Below, piece after piece: positions 55,056-64,000 of a DNA stretch of 64,000 nucleotides. The DNA is taken from positions 3,410,001 through 3,474,000 of the forward strand of contig AP026544.2 of the NCBI GenBank assembly GCA_026075535.2, in the 5' to 3' direction. Each line of letters starts with the position of its first letter. Within the stretch, counting starts at the first letter, position 1. The notes beneath the pieces are model-generated. The model did no database searches and was not told where the DNA came from. It worked only from the letters and a program-made list of their open reading frames with translations. Origin of the DNA: Tricholoma matsutake. Taxonomy: Eukaryota > Basidiomycota > Agaricomycetes > Agaricales > Tricholomataceae. Made by a program: the position numbers and the translations under genes.

Positions 55056-56105
55056 ACCCAATCCAGTTACAGCTCATCCTGAGCAGGGAGGTTTCCATAT
55101 CACCATGGAGGCTCTAGAAGGATTGCCAACCTGGGACTGTTTGTATCACTTTCAGTATAGTTAAGAAGGATTTTGTGACCAGATGATTGAGTAATGCAAA
55201 ATAGATTTTATGCAGATGAAATAGCTGACTTAGTTCAAGTGCTACACATTCCCGATCCATTCATAATAAAAAATTGCTCTAAATTCAGTGCAGTTGAAGT
55301 GCTGTGACATTAAGTCTGCAGGTGATCTAAATGGTCTAGTAATGAGGTATCAGTGTTCCACAAGTGTGATCTCAGAGGTTGTGAATGAACTCTCATTTTG
55401 GATTGATGACAGGCAGGGTAAACTCTTGGGATTTGACACTGAGGGAATACTTGCCCCAGAGAAATTGGCATCCTATGCACATGCAATTCATGAGGCTGAT
55501 GCACAACTTCTTTCCATTTGGGCTTTTCTCAACTGCACAATTAGGGCAATGTGTCAACCATTCAGACACCAACGACAAGCCTACAATGGCTACAAGAAAG
55601 TCCATGCCTTGAAATATCAGGCTGTGAAACTGCCAAATGGTCTGTTAGGTCATGTCCATGGGCCTGAAGTTGGATGACACAATGATAACCACTTGCTTGC
55701 AACATCTGGCCCTCTTGACTTTTGTGCCATGCATGCAGTCCACCCAGGCACCTCAGAAAACACACCTCCTGCACAGCGCCACCTCCACCTATATGGTGAT
55801 CCAGCCTATGGCAATAGCTCATCAGCCCATTTTCTGGTGCAGGGGAGCATACTGATGATAAAAAGAGGTGGAATGAGGCAATGGCAAGAGTCAGAATTGA
55901 AGTTGAGCATGGGTTTGGTGATATAGTGTGACTATGGCCATATCTCAGTGCATGGTGGAAACATCAAATCTATGCTTCGCCACTTGGCACTTATTATTGT
56001 GTTGGATGCCTGCTTTCAAATGCACACAACTGCATTCATCCCAACCAGACTGCTCAGTATTTTAATTGCAACCCTCCGGCATTGGATGAGTATATCCATG
56101 ACTGA
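55056..56105 (+). pseudogene. Harbinger DDE transposase (DDE_4 type), main part
   Basis: PIF/Harbinger transposase. After a decayed start (MEALEGLPTWDCLYHFQ) comes RYQCSTSVISEVVNELSFWI, ILAPEKLASYAHAIHEADAQ, then PFRHQRQAYNGYKKVHALKY and LLGHVHGPEVG with HNDNHLLATSGPLDF (second acid), HLYGDPAYG, and in a shifted frame RVRIEVEHGFGDIV (third acid). Where relatives have Asp-Gly-Thr this copy has Leu-Asn-Cys-Thr, so the first acid is lost. The frame shifts near 55880 and a TGA lies at about 55676. Residual LRHLALIIVLDACFQMH ends it. The neighbouring convergent SANT/MADF-like gene fits the family. Confidence 0.82.
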
Positions 56106-56192
56106 TTATGTGCATTAATGTACAATTGTATGTTTACATTGGCCTACAATTACATATTTACTTTTTTCCATCTACTTTGGCCTGCTTGCATC

Positions 56193-57550
56193 TTACACTT
56201 CATATGACATTTGCCTGGCAAGTGCACAACTCCTCTCCACTTCAACTAATCCTTTCAGAATATCACAGATTTCTTCTCCTTGCTTTTTGGAGCTTTCCAT
56301 GAAGCTTTTCAGCTGTTCATCTGTTGTTTTCTGATGTTCTTCATGACTTTTCATGTCCAGACAGAGTGTCCCAATGAGCTCCTCCTGAAACTCAAGAGCA
56401 GAATCAGCAAGGCGATGATGTTTTGATTTTCAAGGCTTGTTATCAGCATTCTTTGCATTGACTGTGACCGAGCTGTGTGATGTGGTAGTCAATGATGTTG
56501 GTTCATCTTTGTTATCAGTCGCAATGTCCAATTCAGCTGCCTAAGGTTGGTGTTTGCATTTGCAGTTGAAGGCTTGCATTGAAGCCTTATGGAGGGTCTT
56601 ACTGCCAATGCGATCTGCCTCATGTTTCTAGATTACATCAAGAGGTAAGCTGTATACACTTGAAAAACCATGGATGTAACTCACCTTCTTTATTTCAGAC
56701 TTTTTTCCATCACTAGCTTCCTGCACTTCATGGCTCTCCATCCTCTCCAACAATGCCACAATTGTGATGGCATCTGTAAAGCCTTTAAGCAGGTCAGCAA
56801 CTGCTTGTACCTTTTCATCAGTGCTAGCAGGATTCTAAGAGGTGTGATGTGTCAGTCAACATGTTGTAACAAGTATCCTAGTACACCATCTGCTTACCTT
56901 TTTGTAGTGAACAAGGGCTTCAGCTTTGTGATGAACCAAGTCTGTGTTCATGGAGTGATGAAATCCATTCTCACACAAGTTATTGCTAACTTTTGCCCAT
57001 GTACGTGCCTTTTCACCATGTGCTGCAAGAAAAGGCATCTCCTCAACAACTGCATGTGCAATTGTGACAAGATCTTCAGATGAATACTTTTTCTTTGATG
57101 CACCACCTTTCACAGATGACTTCTGCTTGCAAGCACTGGAGGAGATTAATTTATGAGCATCCTCGCATGGTTCAGGTATGTTGTGTGGTACATAATGTGC
57201 ATTGGGAGCTGGGACCTGCGCAATGGCTGGCATGGGGTGGGCAGACACAGTATTGACAATGTCAGAAGAGAGGGGTGTTGGTCTGTGAAGTAGAGACCTG
57301 ATAGGAGGGAGCGAGGGATATGTCAGTGGATAGAGTTGTGCATGAGTGGATGGAGGAGCAATATGAGAATATGCTGAGGGTGCTGGCAATTTGTACCCCC
57401 ATGCGTGTAGCTGATGACCTTCCATTGAGCATGGATGGATGTATTCATTCTCAGTATCATCTCCATGGCCATAGATGGGAGGTGAGAGGTATCGAAGATT
57501 CTGAGGTTGCACATCAACAGGATCAACATCAGTACTGGCAAAGTAGGTGT
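56193..57550 (-). pseudogene. Harbinger accessory protein: SANT/MADF-like plus coiled coil
   Basis: The second gene of the Harbinger element, thought in this superfamily to bind the element ends or assist the transposase. Exon 1 (to 56898) has a Pro-rich region and the domain KKKYSSEDLVTIAHAVVEEM ... ARTWAKVSNNLCENGFHHS, a trihelical SANT/Myb-like pattern. Introns are 56835-56897 (GTAAGC to CTTAG) and 56628-56684 (GTGAGT to TCTAG). Exon 2 holds AVADLLKGFTDAITIVALLE. Exon 3 has a C-terminal coiled coil (LEFQEELIGTLCLDMKSHEE, EICDILKGLVEVE) and the stop at 56193. Two stops in exon 3 (after CKHQP and DNKP) disable it. The start codon is not certain. Confidence 0.7.
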
Positions 57551-57909
57551 TGGAGTCTGGATTGTTGAGGCATGTATACTAGTATCACTCGTGGAGGAAT
57601 GGATCTTCAACTTGTTGCCTTTATATCTTGTCAAGTACACCAATGACATATGAATTGTGATAATAATTCCAAAAAGCGTTAGAACAGGGAGATAAAGTAC
57701 TAGAAAATGTGGAGTTTGAGTGTTCATATCTGTAGTGCAAAGAGCTCGAGTTAAGACCACAGGCATGCATATTGCATAGCACTGTCAGTTGTATACTCTT
57801 ACTACTGGGTGTTTTAAATTTGTAGGATGATAAAGGAACAAAGAGTAGAACACATCCAATTTGAGTTCCAGTTATGTGTCAGTCACATGTACACAAACAA
57901 CTGAGCTGG

Positions 57910-58050
57910 TGGAGTAGTGTGTGTGGGCACACCTACTCTGGTAGTCATGTGACCACATAGTCAGTAGCCAATCTGTGTGTACATAGTCATCATTGTTATA
58001 CCATCACTGTCCCAGCCATAGCTATAGGCTGGAGACTTGCTACATCTCCA
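57910..58050 (+). repeat. small LTR element, left LTR
   Basis: 141 bp, starting TGGAGTAGTGTGTGTGGGCA and ending CTACATCTCCA; it contains the inverted motif GGAGTAG...CTACTC at its start. It differs from the right LTR at only a few positions. Confidence 0.93.
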
Positions 58051-58225
58051 TCTTGGTGATGAGAGCATGATTCAATTCACACTGTTCTCAGTCTGCTCTC
58101 AGTGGTCTCCAACTTTGCTTAGTTTCTTGTTCTTATGTTGTCACACTTGTTGCTCTCATTTGCTCTTGTTGCCAGCTTTCAACTGCAATACCAGTATAAT
58201 TTCTAGCTTCACTATTTGTCTGCTA

Positions 58226-59640
58226 TCATGCCTGGACCTGGGAACTCTCAAATCCCCACTCTGAGTACTATGCCTGAAATTGGCTGCTTTTGTAACCCCA
58301 CCACAGCCATGTCAACAGCTTTTATATGCAATGACCTACTGCAGAGCATCATAATGAAGCTCTTGGAGGATGTGAAGGTTAAGGCCCTTGAAGATGGGAA
58401 GAAGCTGGGTAGGAAGGAAGAGTTTGAGAATATGAAAAATGTGGAGAAAAAGGCATACAAAAATGGTTGGAGAGAAGGACATAAAGCTGGACTCAAAGAA
58501 AGCAGGGAGGAATGGGAGGTGAAGTATGAGCTCATGTATACAGAAGGCAAGGTACATGGCCAGGCAGAGGAGAGGGACAACTGGGTGTCAAACCATGGTG
58601 AGGGCCTCTGCGCCTCCCCAGAAGTGTCAATGCCCCAAATTTGAAACTGCATCGATGCCAGTACCCAGGCAACTCCCAGGACCAATGAAACAGCATCCCA
58701 GACCAACAATAAACCTGACTGCCAGTGCGCAGCCCTACAAACAGATCCACCTGACAACAACAACCCCACTGTGCTGAAAAGTGTGTGCATTGACTTTGGC
58801 ACCCAAGCCACACCCCAAACCACTGAAATGGCCACGCAAACACCCCAGCACTCCCCCCAATGCTGCCACGTCATCATTAACGACACCATCAAACCTGTTG
58901 CCACTGCCATCAATGATGCCAATGCTGTCATCAACCACCACCACCACTCTGTCCCCAGCCCCGAAACTGCCCCCAGCACCTCAGAAATGACAGTACACCT
59001 TGACAAATTGATTTACAGCACCCCTAGAGACTCCCTAGCCCCTCCTCTTGTGTCCTGAGCCCTGCTGTCTCACTGCCACATCACAGCCACCAATGCCAGT
59101 GTTACCAGCCACAACTACCTCTGAAATGGTGTCTAGGGTCATGTCTAGCACACAAATGATGTCTATGGCCTTGGCACACACTACTATAGCTGTAAACAAC
59201 ATACAGGGACTGTCTACAACTGAGGAAACCAATTTGCGAGACAACAAGCAACTGTGCTCATCGAAATGCATTGTTTGTTCTATGTACAAACTCTACAGCC
59301 CCCACTGTCTCCAACGACAACCAATACCACCTCCCACCCCACCGCTTACCCATTTAGACTGGGCCAAAGATGCTGAGTCCCTCCCTATCATGCCCTTGCC
59401 CCCCCGGGATCTCTCATGTCTACGGACCGCCCATGTACAGTGGTTCAGAACCCTACAACAATGAACTCAACAATGATGAGCTCCACCCCATCTCTGTATA
59501 CCCTCCCGACAATCTTTTTTACCATCTCATGTTCACCTGCCTCATTCCCAGCCTTTCATTACCCAATGACATCCCTCTGGTATAGGCCCTGGCAAACCCA
59601 TAATCATGGTTCCCTATGCTCCAGCCCTGAACCTTGACTG
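58226..59640 (+). pseudogene. gag-like coiled-coil frame of the small LTR element
   Basis: MPGPGNSQIPTLSTMPEIGC, then a charged helical repeat with Gly every four to eight residues (EDGKKLGRKEEFENMKNVEK, KAYKNGWREGHKAGLKESRE, TEGKVHGQAEERDNW), a Thr/Pro/Asn-rich middle and a short motif LDWAKDAESLPIMPLPPRDL near 59350-59410. Frame changes at about 58640, 58740 and 59060 and several stops break it. Gly-rich helical proteins of this design are common in mushroom genomes, as I recall, and can be mis-annotated as Yae1-like. A gag-like role is inferred only from its position between LTRs. Confidence 0.5.
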
Positions 59641-59891
59641 GGATAAAGATCCCTGTCTCATGGACTTAAGCCATGCTCTTTGAGCTTTGGGATGGACCCC
59701 ACCATGCTGAGCCTTGTTTATTTTATTTCATATTTTTTATTCACTGTATATATCATCACTAAACATCATTTTGAATTGCTTCATACTGCACATACCATCA
59801 TTGGACATTTATTCACTGACCATTCTAGACATCATCTTCTATCTAGAGTTCCATTGCAACAAGGACATTGCATTTTTTGGACATGGGTAGA

Positions 59892-60032
59892 TGGAGTAGT
59901 GTGTATGGGCACACCTACTCCAGTAGTCATGTGACCACATAGTCAGTAGCCAATCTGTGTGTACATAGTCATCATCATTATACCATCACTGTCCCAGCCA
60001 TAGCTATAGGCTGGAGACTTGCTACGTCTCCA
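59892..60032 (+). repeat. small LTR element, right LTR
   Basis: 141 bp, starting TGGAGTAGTGTGTATGGGCA and ending CTACGTCTCCA, followed by CTGGGTTGAG, which matches the continuation in the empty sister copy (GGGTCGAG). Confidence 0.93.
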
Positions 60033-60427
60033 CTGGGTTGAGTGGGGTGATGATGAATTGAGTAGTGGAGTTGGTGGAGCAGTCAAAACTTGCCAGATTT
60101 CCAGGCTCCTAAAACCAGCTCTCTCATGTCCTTAAAAGTGGGCATAATTCAAGTACAATATTTTATGAGATGAGAAAAAAAATCCTATTTGAGACATCTG
60201 AACACTGAACTGCAACCCACAACTATCAACAGAGAGGCTGGCAAATTAGCAAGAGGAAACCCAATTCTAGGGTCAGGAATACTTGAACCTTCATCAATAT
60301 AATCTGTGGGTTTGATTGTATTTTTTTGACAGCTGCCATATCCAATATTTTTCACACTTGCCAAAAATGGTATCCTGCACAGGACAAAAGGGGTTCCAAA
60401 AATGTGTCCCAGGCTCGATGAACTTGG

Positions 60428-60730
60428 ACTATCAGAGAGATACGTGATCTTGTGGAAAGAAAGCTGAGGAAATGACCTTGCTGGTTCCAGATAAAAATTG
60501 CACTTGCCATATATGAGAAGAAGGATGTCATTGGGACTGCTGCTACTGGCTCAGGGAAAACTCTGTCTTTCTGGATTGCTCTACTGATGGTATTGGAGGA
60601 TGGTGAGGACAAGATTGTTATAGTAACACCTCTTAATATCTTGGGAAAGCAAACAATTTGAGACTTGGGAGCTGCTGATGTAAATGCCATTGCAGTGAGC
60701 AAAGAGAATGCAAATGAACAGACATTTCAG
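60428..60730 (+). pseudogene. RecQ/DEAD-like helicase fragment (motifs I-Ia)
   Basis: An open stretch with two TGA codons: IREIRDLVERKLRK, TGA, PCWFQIKIALAIYEKKDVIG, then the Walker A loop TAATGSGKTLSFW, then EDKIVIVTPLNILGKQT (motif Ia-like) and SKENANEQTFQ, ending at a GTACAAC donor-like site (60731). This is the N-terminal part of a superfamily 2 helicase of RecQ style. The DEAH-like motif II and everything after it are absent. It is probably a captured host or transposon gene fragment; both TGA codons are at Arg-like positions. Confidence 0.7.
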
Positions 60731-60749
60731 GTACAACAGCATTTCACTG

Positions 60750-60976
60750 AAATGTGATTTAAAAGAAGTTGTTGGATTACATGCTAGACTCCCAAGAATC
60801 TTGTTGGCATTCTGAAGGATACCATCACAATAGTCTATGTGATCTACTACACCTTCCAACAAAGCTATAATCAAGTCTGCTGGAGTGGAGCCATATGAAT
60901 TGAGTTTTCCAAGAATTTCTGCCAATTGGACTGTTGACAGATGCGTATGAAGATGGATTCTTGAGCTTAAATTCAC
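60750..60976 (-). pseudogene. unknown short frame in TIR element
   Basis: The minus-strand frame reads RIHLHTHLSTVQLAEILGKL, STPADLIIALLEGVVDHIDY, then QNANKILGSLACNPTTS. It looks like a helical protein fragment. No family is assigned. It faces the helicase fragment. Confidence 0.3.
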
Positions 60977-61328
60977 AACTTGGACTTGAGGATCATTATC
61001 TTCAAGTTCTTATCTATGGCCATCAATATTTTTACCAAACAGAAATAAATACAGCAGACTCAGTAAAGTTGCAGGTTATATTGATGAAAGTTCAAGTATT
61101 CCTGACCTTAGAATTGGGTTTCCTCTTGCTGATTTGCCAGCCTCTCTGTCGATAGTTGTGGGATGCAGTTCGGTGTTCTGATGTCTCAAATAGGATTATT
61201 TTTTCTCATCTCATAAAATATTGTACTTGGATTATGCCCACTTCTAATGACACTAGAGAGCTGGTTTTAGGAGCCTGGCAGATTTCAGTCATTTGGTTCC
61301 ATTTTGGCTGGGGTTGCTGAAGTGCTCT

Positions 61329-61467
61329 AGTCACATGTACACAAACAACTGAGCTGGGTCGAGTGGGGTGATGACAAATTGAGTAGTGGAGTTGGTGGAG
61401 CAGTCAAAACTTAGCAGATTTTGGTCATTCGGTTCCATTTTGACTGGGGTTGCTGAAGTGCTCTAGT
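61329..61467 (+). repeat. intact tandem copy of the Harbinger right end
   Basis: From AGTCACATGTACACAAACAA to GAAGTGCTCTAGT. The preceding copy (57881-57909, 60033-60100 and 61279-61331) is the same sequence broken by the small LTR element and the TIR element. This copy preserves both empty target sites. Confidence 0.85.
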
Positions 61468-62549
61468 AACCCTGCCCTAAATACAAAGTCACATGTATGT
61501 TGATTTTGATGAAAAATTATCGAACCATCCTTCCTCAACATTCCCATCCTCCTGTTCACTCTTGCTTCTTTTGTCTTGACACTGCCCCCACTGCTGCCTT
61601 CCTCTCTCCAGTATCACCACCATCCCTTGTCATCCTCCATGTTTCCAGTGCTGCCCATGACACCCAGTGAAAATTGGGTTGGAGCTGAGTGAGAGAAATT
61701 GAGAACTAGTGATGACATAAACTTTTATCAATCAGTATCAACACAATTCTAAAATTGATGCACTACCTCAATTTCTCATTGATATCAGTCAGGATACATC
61801 TATATACAATGACCATATTTTTAGATATACATGATTTCTCAATCCCTCTTGATCGCCCTGGAGGAGGAGGAGGACACAAATCTAGTAATTTCAGGACCCA
61901 TCAATAACAATTAATAAATGATCAGATTGACAACAACTGAATATATTCTATATATAGCATTAACCACATATTGCAGGTCCACAATAACACTAGCATGAAA
62001 AAAGATATCTACATGGAATTATCATATATAACCTCCATTAGCCCACACTAGCCACCCTACTTCCTGTTAGTTTTCCACAGAATATTCAGCTGGTGTTGAA
62101 ATGTTGATAGAAACCATACCACAATTTACCTGTTTCTTGTCTGCCATAAGCTTCAAAGACCATTCTTCATACTGCTAAGAAATAATATATCAGATCTCTG
62201 CAATTATTTGTACTCAAAATTGATGATTAAACACTCACCTTTAAATCTTCTGGTGACAGGTTATCAAAGTATATCTTGAATTATACTGTGGTTCCTTGTG
62301 GATTATTCAGGCACCAATCTTGGGAGCACAGACTCCTGGTATTACATCAGTCATAGAGCAAGTTGTTCAATGTTTACAACAATAATTGCACCTTGTGGTA
62401 GTTGTTGTTCCAGGCTGCATCCTTGGCAGCTGTTGGACCAGGTGTAGTATTCTTTGATGTTCCTGTGGCAAGACCACTGTGATATTCTGGGTTTCCCATG
62501 ATGGGTGGAGAAGAAACTACAGCAATAGATGGCTGCATCATGCAGTCAG
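61468..62549 (-). other. unassigned; possible decayed exons on minus strand
   Basis: No complete gene. On the minus strand, 62110-62530 shows short open blocks (TPGPTAAKDAAWNNNYHK; FKIYFDNLSPEDLK; QYEEWSLKLMADKKQ) linked by GT-AG pairs such as GTGAGTGTTTAATC to TTTCTTAG. This suggests three exons of an unknown gene whose 5' side was cut by the Gypsy-3 LTR. The rest has nothing recognisable. Confidence 0.25.
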
Positions 62550-62972
62550 TATAAGGGCAACCTGAGCCTCTAGCAAAGGGAAATCCGAAGTTAAAATTAT
62601 GCTAATACAGGGATTGGGGGTGCACCTAGCAAAGGGAAATCCGAAGAGAAAACTCTAAGGACCCCCTTGCTGATGCCCAGTATATGTGAAGATGACAAAA
62701 GTCAAATATAACCTAAAAATAGAAAAAGGCGGAGATAGGCGGATCAAGGTCGCCGAATGACATCATACCAAGGGGTATGTGTCTGGAAGGGGTACTCCGC
62801 CTCTAAATATAAAAGTGTCAACATGTACAAACATGATAGCAAGGGAAAATTAGTAATAAAATCCGGAAAAATCATAGAAAATGAAGAATAGAAGGAAATG
62901 AGGTGGGGAAAAATATAGGACGAACATAAAAAATAGGAAAAACACACAGGGCACCCCCCTAGTCCCCTTACA
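62550..62972 (-). repeat. Gypsy-3 3' LTR
   Basis: 423 bp on the minus strand, TGTAAGGGGACTAGG to TTGCCCTTATA, preceded by the purine tract AGAGAGGGGGTGA. It contains two direct copies of CGGATTTCCCTTTGCTAG near its end. The other LTR of this element lies beyond the window. Confidence 0.93.
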
Positions 62973-62983
62973 TCACCCCCTCT

Positions 62984-64000
62984 CTAAGATGCATCGCCCC
63001 GATGCATTTGAAATCGTATACGACCAAAGTCCGTGACTTGAATGCGATGCGGTGCAGCAGTGTGCCGTCGGTGGAATTCCTTGATTAACTGAGGGGCGTT
63101 TACATCAGACTCTTTGACCCATGAGTTCTCCTCATACCCATAACCCTTCCAATGTACCAAATACTGGAGTTTTCCTTGATGCAAACGGCTGTCCAAGATT
63201 GACTCGACTTCATATTGGGGTTCTCCCTCGATCACTGTAGGTGGTGGTGGTGGGTGTGAATGGCATCCCGGGAATGGATCTGGGGGAGCTGGAAGCAATT
63301 TGACGACATGGAAGACGGGATGGAGTCTGGACATGGAGGCTGGGAGGCGTAGACGATAGGCATGTGTTCCAATGCACTTGACAATGGGGAAAGGTCCCAA
63401 GAAGCGATGAGCGAGTTTCTTGGATGGACATGTAGTGGAGATGTCACTGGAGTCAAGATAAACTCGATCACCAACCTTGTACCCAGGGGTTGGGGAGTGG
63501 CATTGGTTGTAAAATCGCGCCATGTCGTCCTTTGCCTTTGCTAAGGCTGCCCTTGCCTCCTCCAAGCTATCCCTCATGCGTTCTGTGAACTCATTCACTG
63601 TCTCGATGTGTGAGGGAGTTTGGCAAGGTTCAAATCCCATGCGTGGATGTCGTCCAGTGTCTAAGAGGAAAGGGGTCTGTTGAGTGGAAGCATGGACATG
63701 GTTGTTGTATCCGAACTCAGCCAAAGGAAGGAGATCATCCCAATCATCCTGGCGTTCATTGACAAAGAGGTGGATGTACTGCTCCAGTTCCTGGTTGACT
63801 CGCTCTGTCTGGCCATCAGTTTGTGGGTGATAAGCAGTTGAAGTGAGGAGTTTGATCCCCAGGAGTCGGTACAGCTCACGAGTGAACTCTGCCATGAACT
63901 GAGGGCCACGATCCGAGAGGAAGGCACCAGGAAGTCCATGTAATTTCCACACGTGGTGGAGGTAGAGTCGAGCGGCACCTAGGGCACTGACAGTGGTGTG
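62984..64000 (-). CDS. Gypsy-3 pol C-terminus: integrase and chromodomain (partial)
   Basis: Open from the window edge to the stop TAG at 62984, 11 nt before the LTR; about 338 codons are visible. Integrase core: PGAFLSDRGPQFMAEFTREL (second acid) and YHPQTDGQTERVNQELEQYI (Glu). The C-terminal part has GYKVGDRVYLDSSDI and FLGPFPIVKCIGTHAYRLRL. The chromodomain is QYEVESILDSRLHQGKLQYL with VHWKGYGYEENSW. No stop or frameshift is seen, unlike Gypsy-1 and Gypsy-2. It is a different chromovirus lineage, without ORF3. Possibly a young, intact copy; the rest is outside the window. Confidence 0.95.
   Translation of the reverse strand, partial: HTTVSALGAARLYLHHVWKLHGLPGAFLSDRGPQFMAEFTRELYRLLGIKLLTSTAYHPQTDGQTERVNQELEQYIHLFVNERQDDWDDLLPLAEFGYNNHVHASTQQTPFLLDTGRHPRMGFEPCQTPSHIETVNEFTERMRDSLEEARAALAKAKDDMARFYNQCHSPTPGYKVGDRVYLDSSDISTTCPSKKLAHRFLGPFPIVKCIGTHAYRLRLPASMSRLHPVFHVVKLLPAPPDPFPGCHSHPPPPPTVIEGEPQYEVESILDSRLHQGKLQYLVHWKGYGYEENSWVKESDVNAPQLIKEFHRRHTAAPHRIQVTDFGRIRFQMHRGDAS

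Larger units (their letters stand above)
57910..60032 (+). mobile_element. small LTR element (TRIM/LARD-like) with 141-bp LTRs
   Basis: Direct terminal repeats of 141 bp (57910-58050 and 59892-60032), TGGAGTAGTGTG to CTACRTCTCCA, flanked by the 4-bp CTGG (57906-57909 and 60033-60036). The interior lacks RT, integrase and protease and has one coiled-coil gene remnant. The empty target survives in the tandem sister copy at 61349-61356 (GAGCTGGG), which supports the insertion. It must be moved by another element's enzymes. Confidence 0.88.
60101..61278. mobile_element. TIR element with about 190-210-bp inverted repeats carrying helicase fragment
   Basis: The ends start CCAGGCTCCTAAAACCAGCT on both sides, read inward (60101 on; 61278 backwards). 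The inverted repeats reach about 60303 and 61082. The 7-bp duplication CAGATTT (60094-60100, 61279-61285) flanks it, and the empty site CAGATTT is present at 61413-61419 in the tandem sister copy. Inside are an exon of a RecQ-like helicase on the plus strand and a small unknown frame on the minus strand. No transposase is recognisable, so the superfamily is open. Confidence 0.82.
40044..61464 (+). mobile_element. PIF/Harbinger-like element, nested composite
   Basis: The outer element of the nest. Its ends are inverted: AGAACACTTCA at 40044-40054, continued after the CACTA insertion as GCAACCTGGTCAAA (46839 on), against GACTGGGGTTGCTGAAGTGC and TCT at 61442-61464. Flanking AGT on both sides (40041-40043, 61465-61467) fits the 3-bp duplication of Harbinger elements. 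Inside are a DDE_4-type transposase on the plus strand (46.9-47.1 and 55.05-56.1 kb) and a convergent SANT/MADF-like gene (56.2-57.5 kb), the two-gene set known for PIF/Harbinger. Four insertions account for most of the 21.4 kb. The right end is tandemly duplicated: 57881-61331 disrupted, 61329-61467 intact. Confidence 0.65.

Noticed and set aside
58216..58644. Genuine Yae1-type cellular gene
   Set aside because: Gly-spaced charged helices can mimic it, but the frame lies between 141-bp LTRs with a target duplication and is broken downstream.

Overview
The window is nuclear DNA of a filamentous basidiomycete, most likely a mushroom-forming Agaricomycete with a large, transposon-filled genome. 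The reasons are short 44-63 nt GT-AG introns inside transposon genes, a KDZ-associated CxC5/CxC6-type protein, Tnp2-like CACTA, PIF/Harbinger and hAT elements, chromodomain Gypsy elements and RNase H-bearing LINEs. The species cannot be named from the sequence. Only one stretch (about 34.1-40.0 kb) looks like ordinary single-copy host DNA; it holds one convincing host gene, a 580-residue membrane/coiled-coil protein.

Layout. 1-6.5 kb: low-complexity D/N/T-type repeats with intron-like signals, a short dyad repeat family, and three copies of a tRNA-derived SINE-like family. 6.56-10.2 kb: a solo LTR, a decayed LINE and a Tnp2 N-terminal fragment. 10.5-11.3 kb: a fourth SINE-like copy with a 22-bp satellite in its body. 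11.3-24.8 kb: a KDZ-type element with an asparagine-rich reading frame, a spliced companion gene and a CxC5/CxC6 DDE-like gene split by a complete Gypsy element (16150-24317, TSD AAGTT). 25.0-25.3 kb: a fifth SINE-like copy. 25.4-34.0 kb: a LINE interrupted by two DNA transposons (29875-31208 and 32571-33813). 40.04-61.46 kb: a PIF/Harbinger-like element, itself about 3 kb, swollen to 21 kb by a complete CACTA element (40055-46835, TSD TCA), a second complete Gypsy (47112-55050, TSD GATGC) that carries a solo LTR of a third Gypsy family (52395-52820, TSD TAATC), a small LTR element (57910-60032, TSD CTGG) and a TIR element carrying a RecQ-like helicase fragment (60101-61278, TSD CAGATTT). 62.5-64 kb: the 3' end of an intact copy of the third Gypsy family.

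How the parts relate. The nesting gives a relative clock: Harbinger, then CACTA, Gypsy-2, the small LTR element and the helicase element; the solo LTR is younger than Gypsy-2. Two related Gypsy elements share, after the pol chromodomain, a third reading frame of exactly 726 nt with two zinc knuckles. One of them adds a small transmembrane frame abutting the 3' LTR. Premature stops in both Gypsy copies are nearly all TGA at arginine or CGA-like positions, and each has one catalytic Asp-to-Asn change in a CpG context, which points to deamination of methylated CpG as the inactivating process.

The most original signals are the SINE-like family with a reiterated GGAGTC body and constant terminal motif, the 726-nt zinc-knuckle frame plus membrane frame in the Gypsy lineage, and a dyad repeat family whose arms change together.
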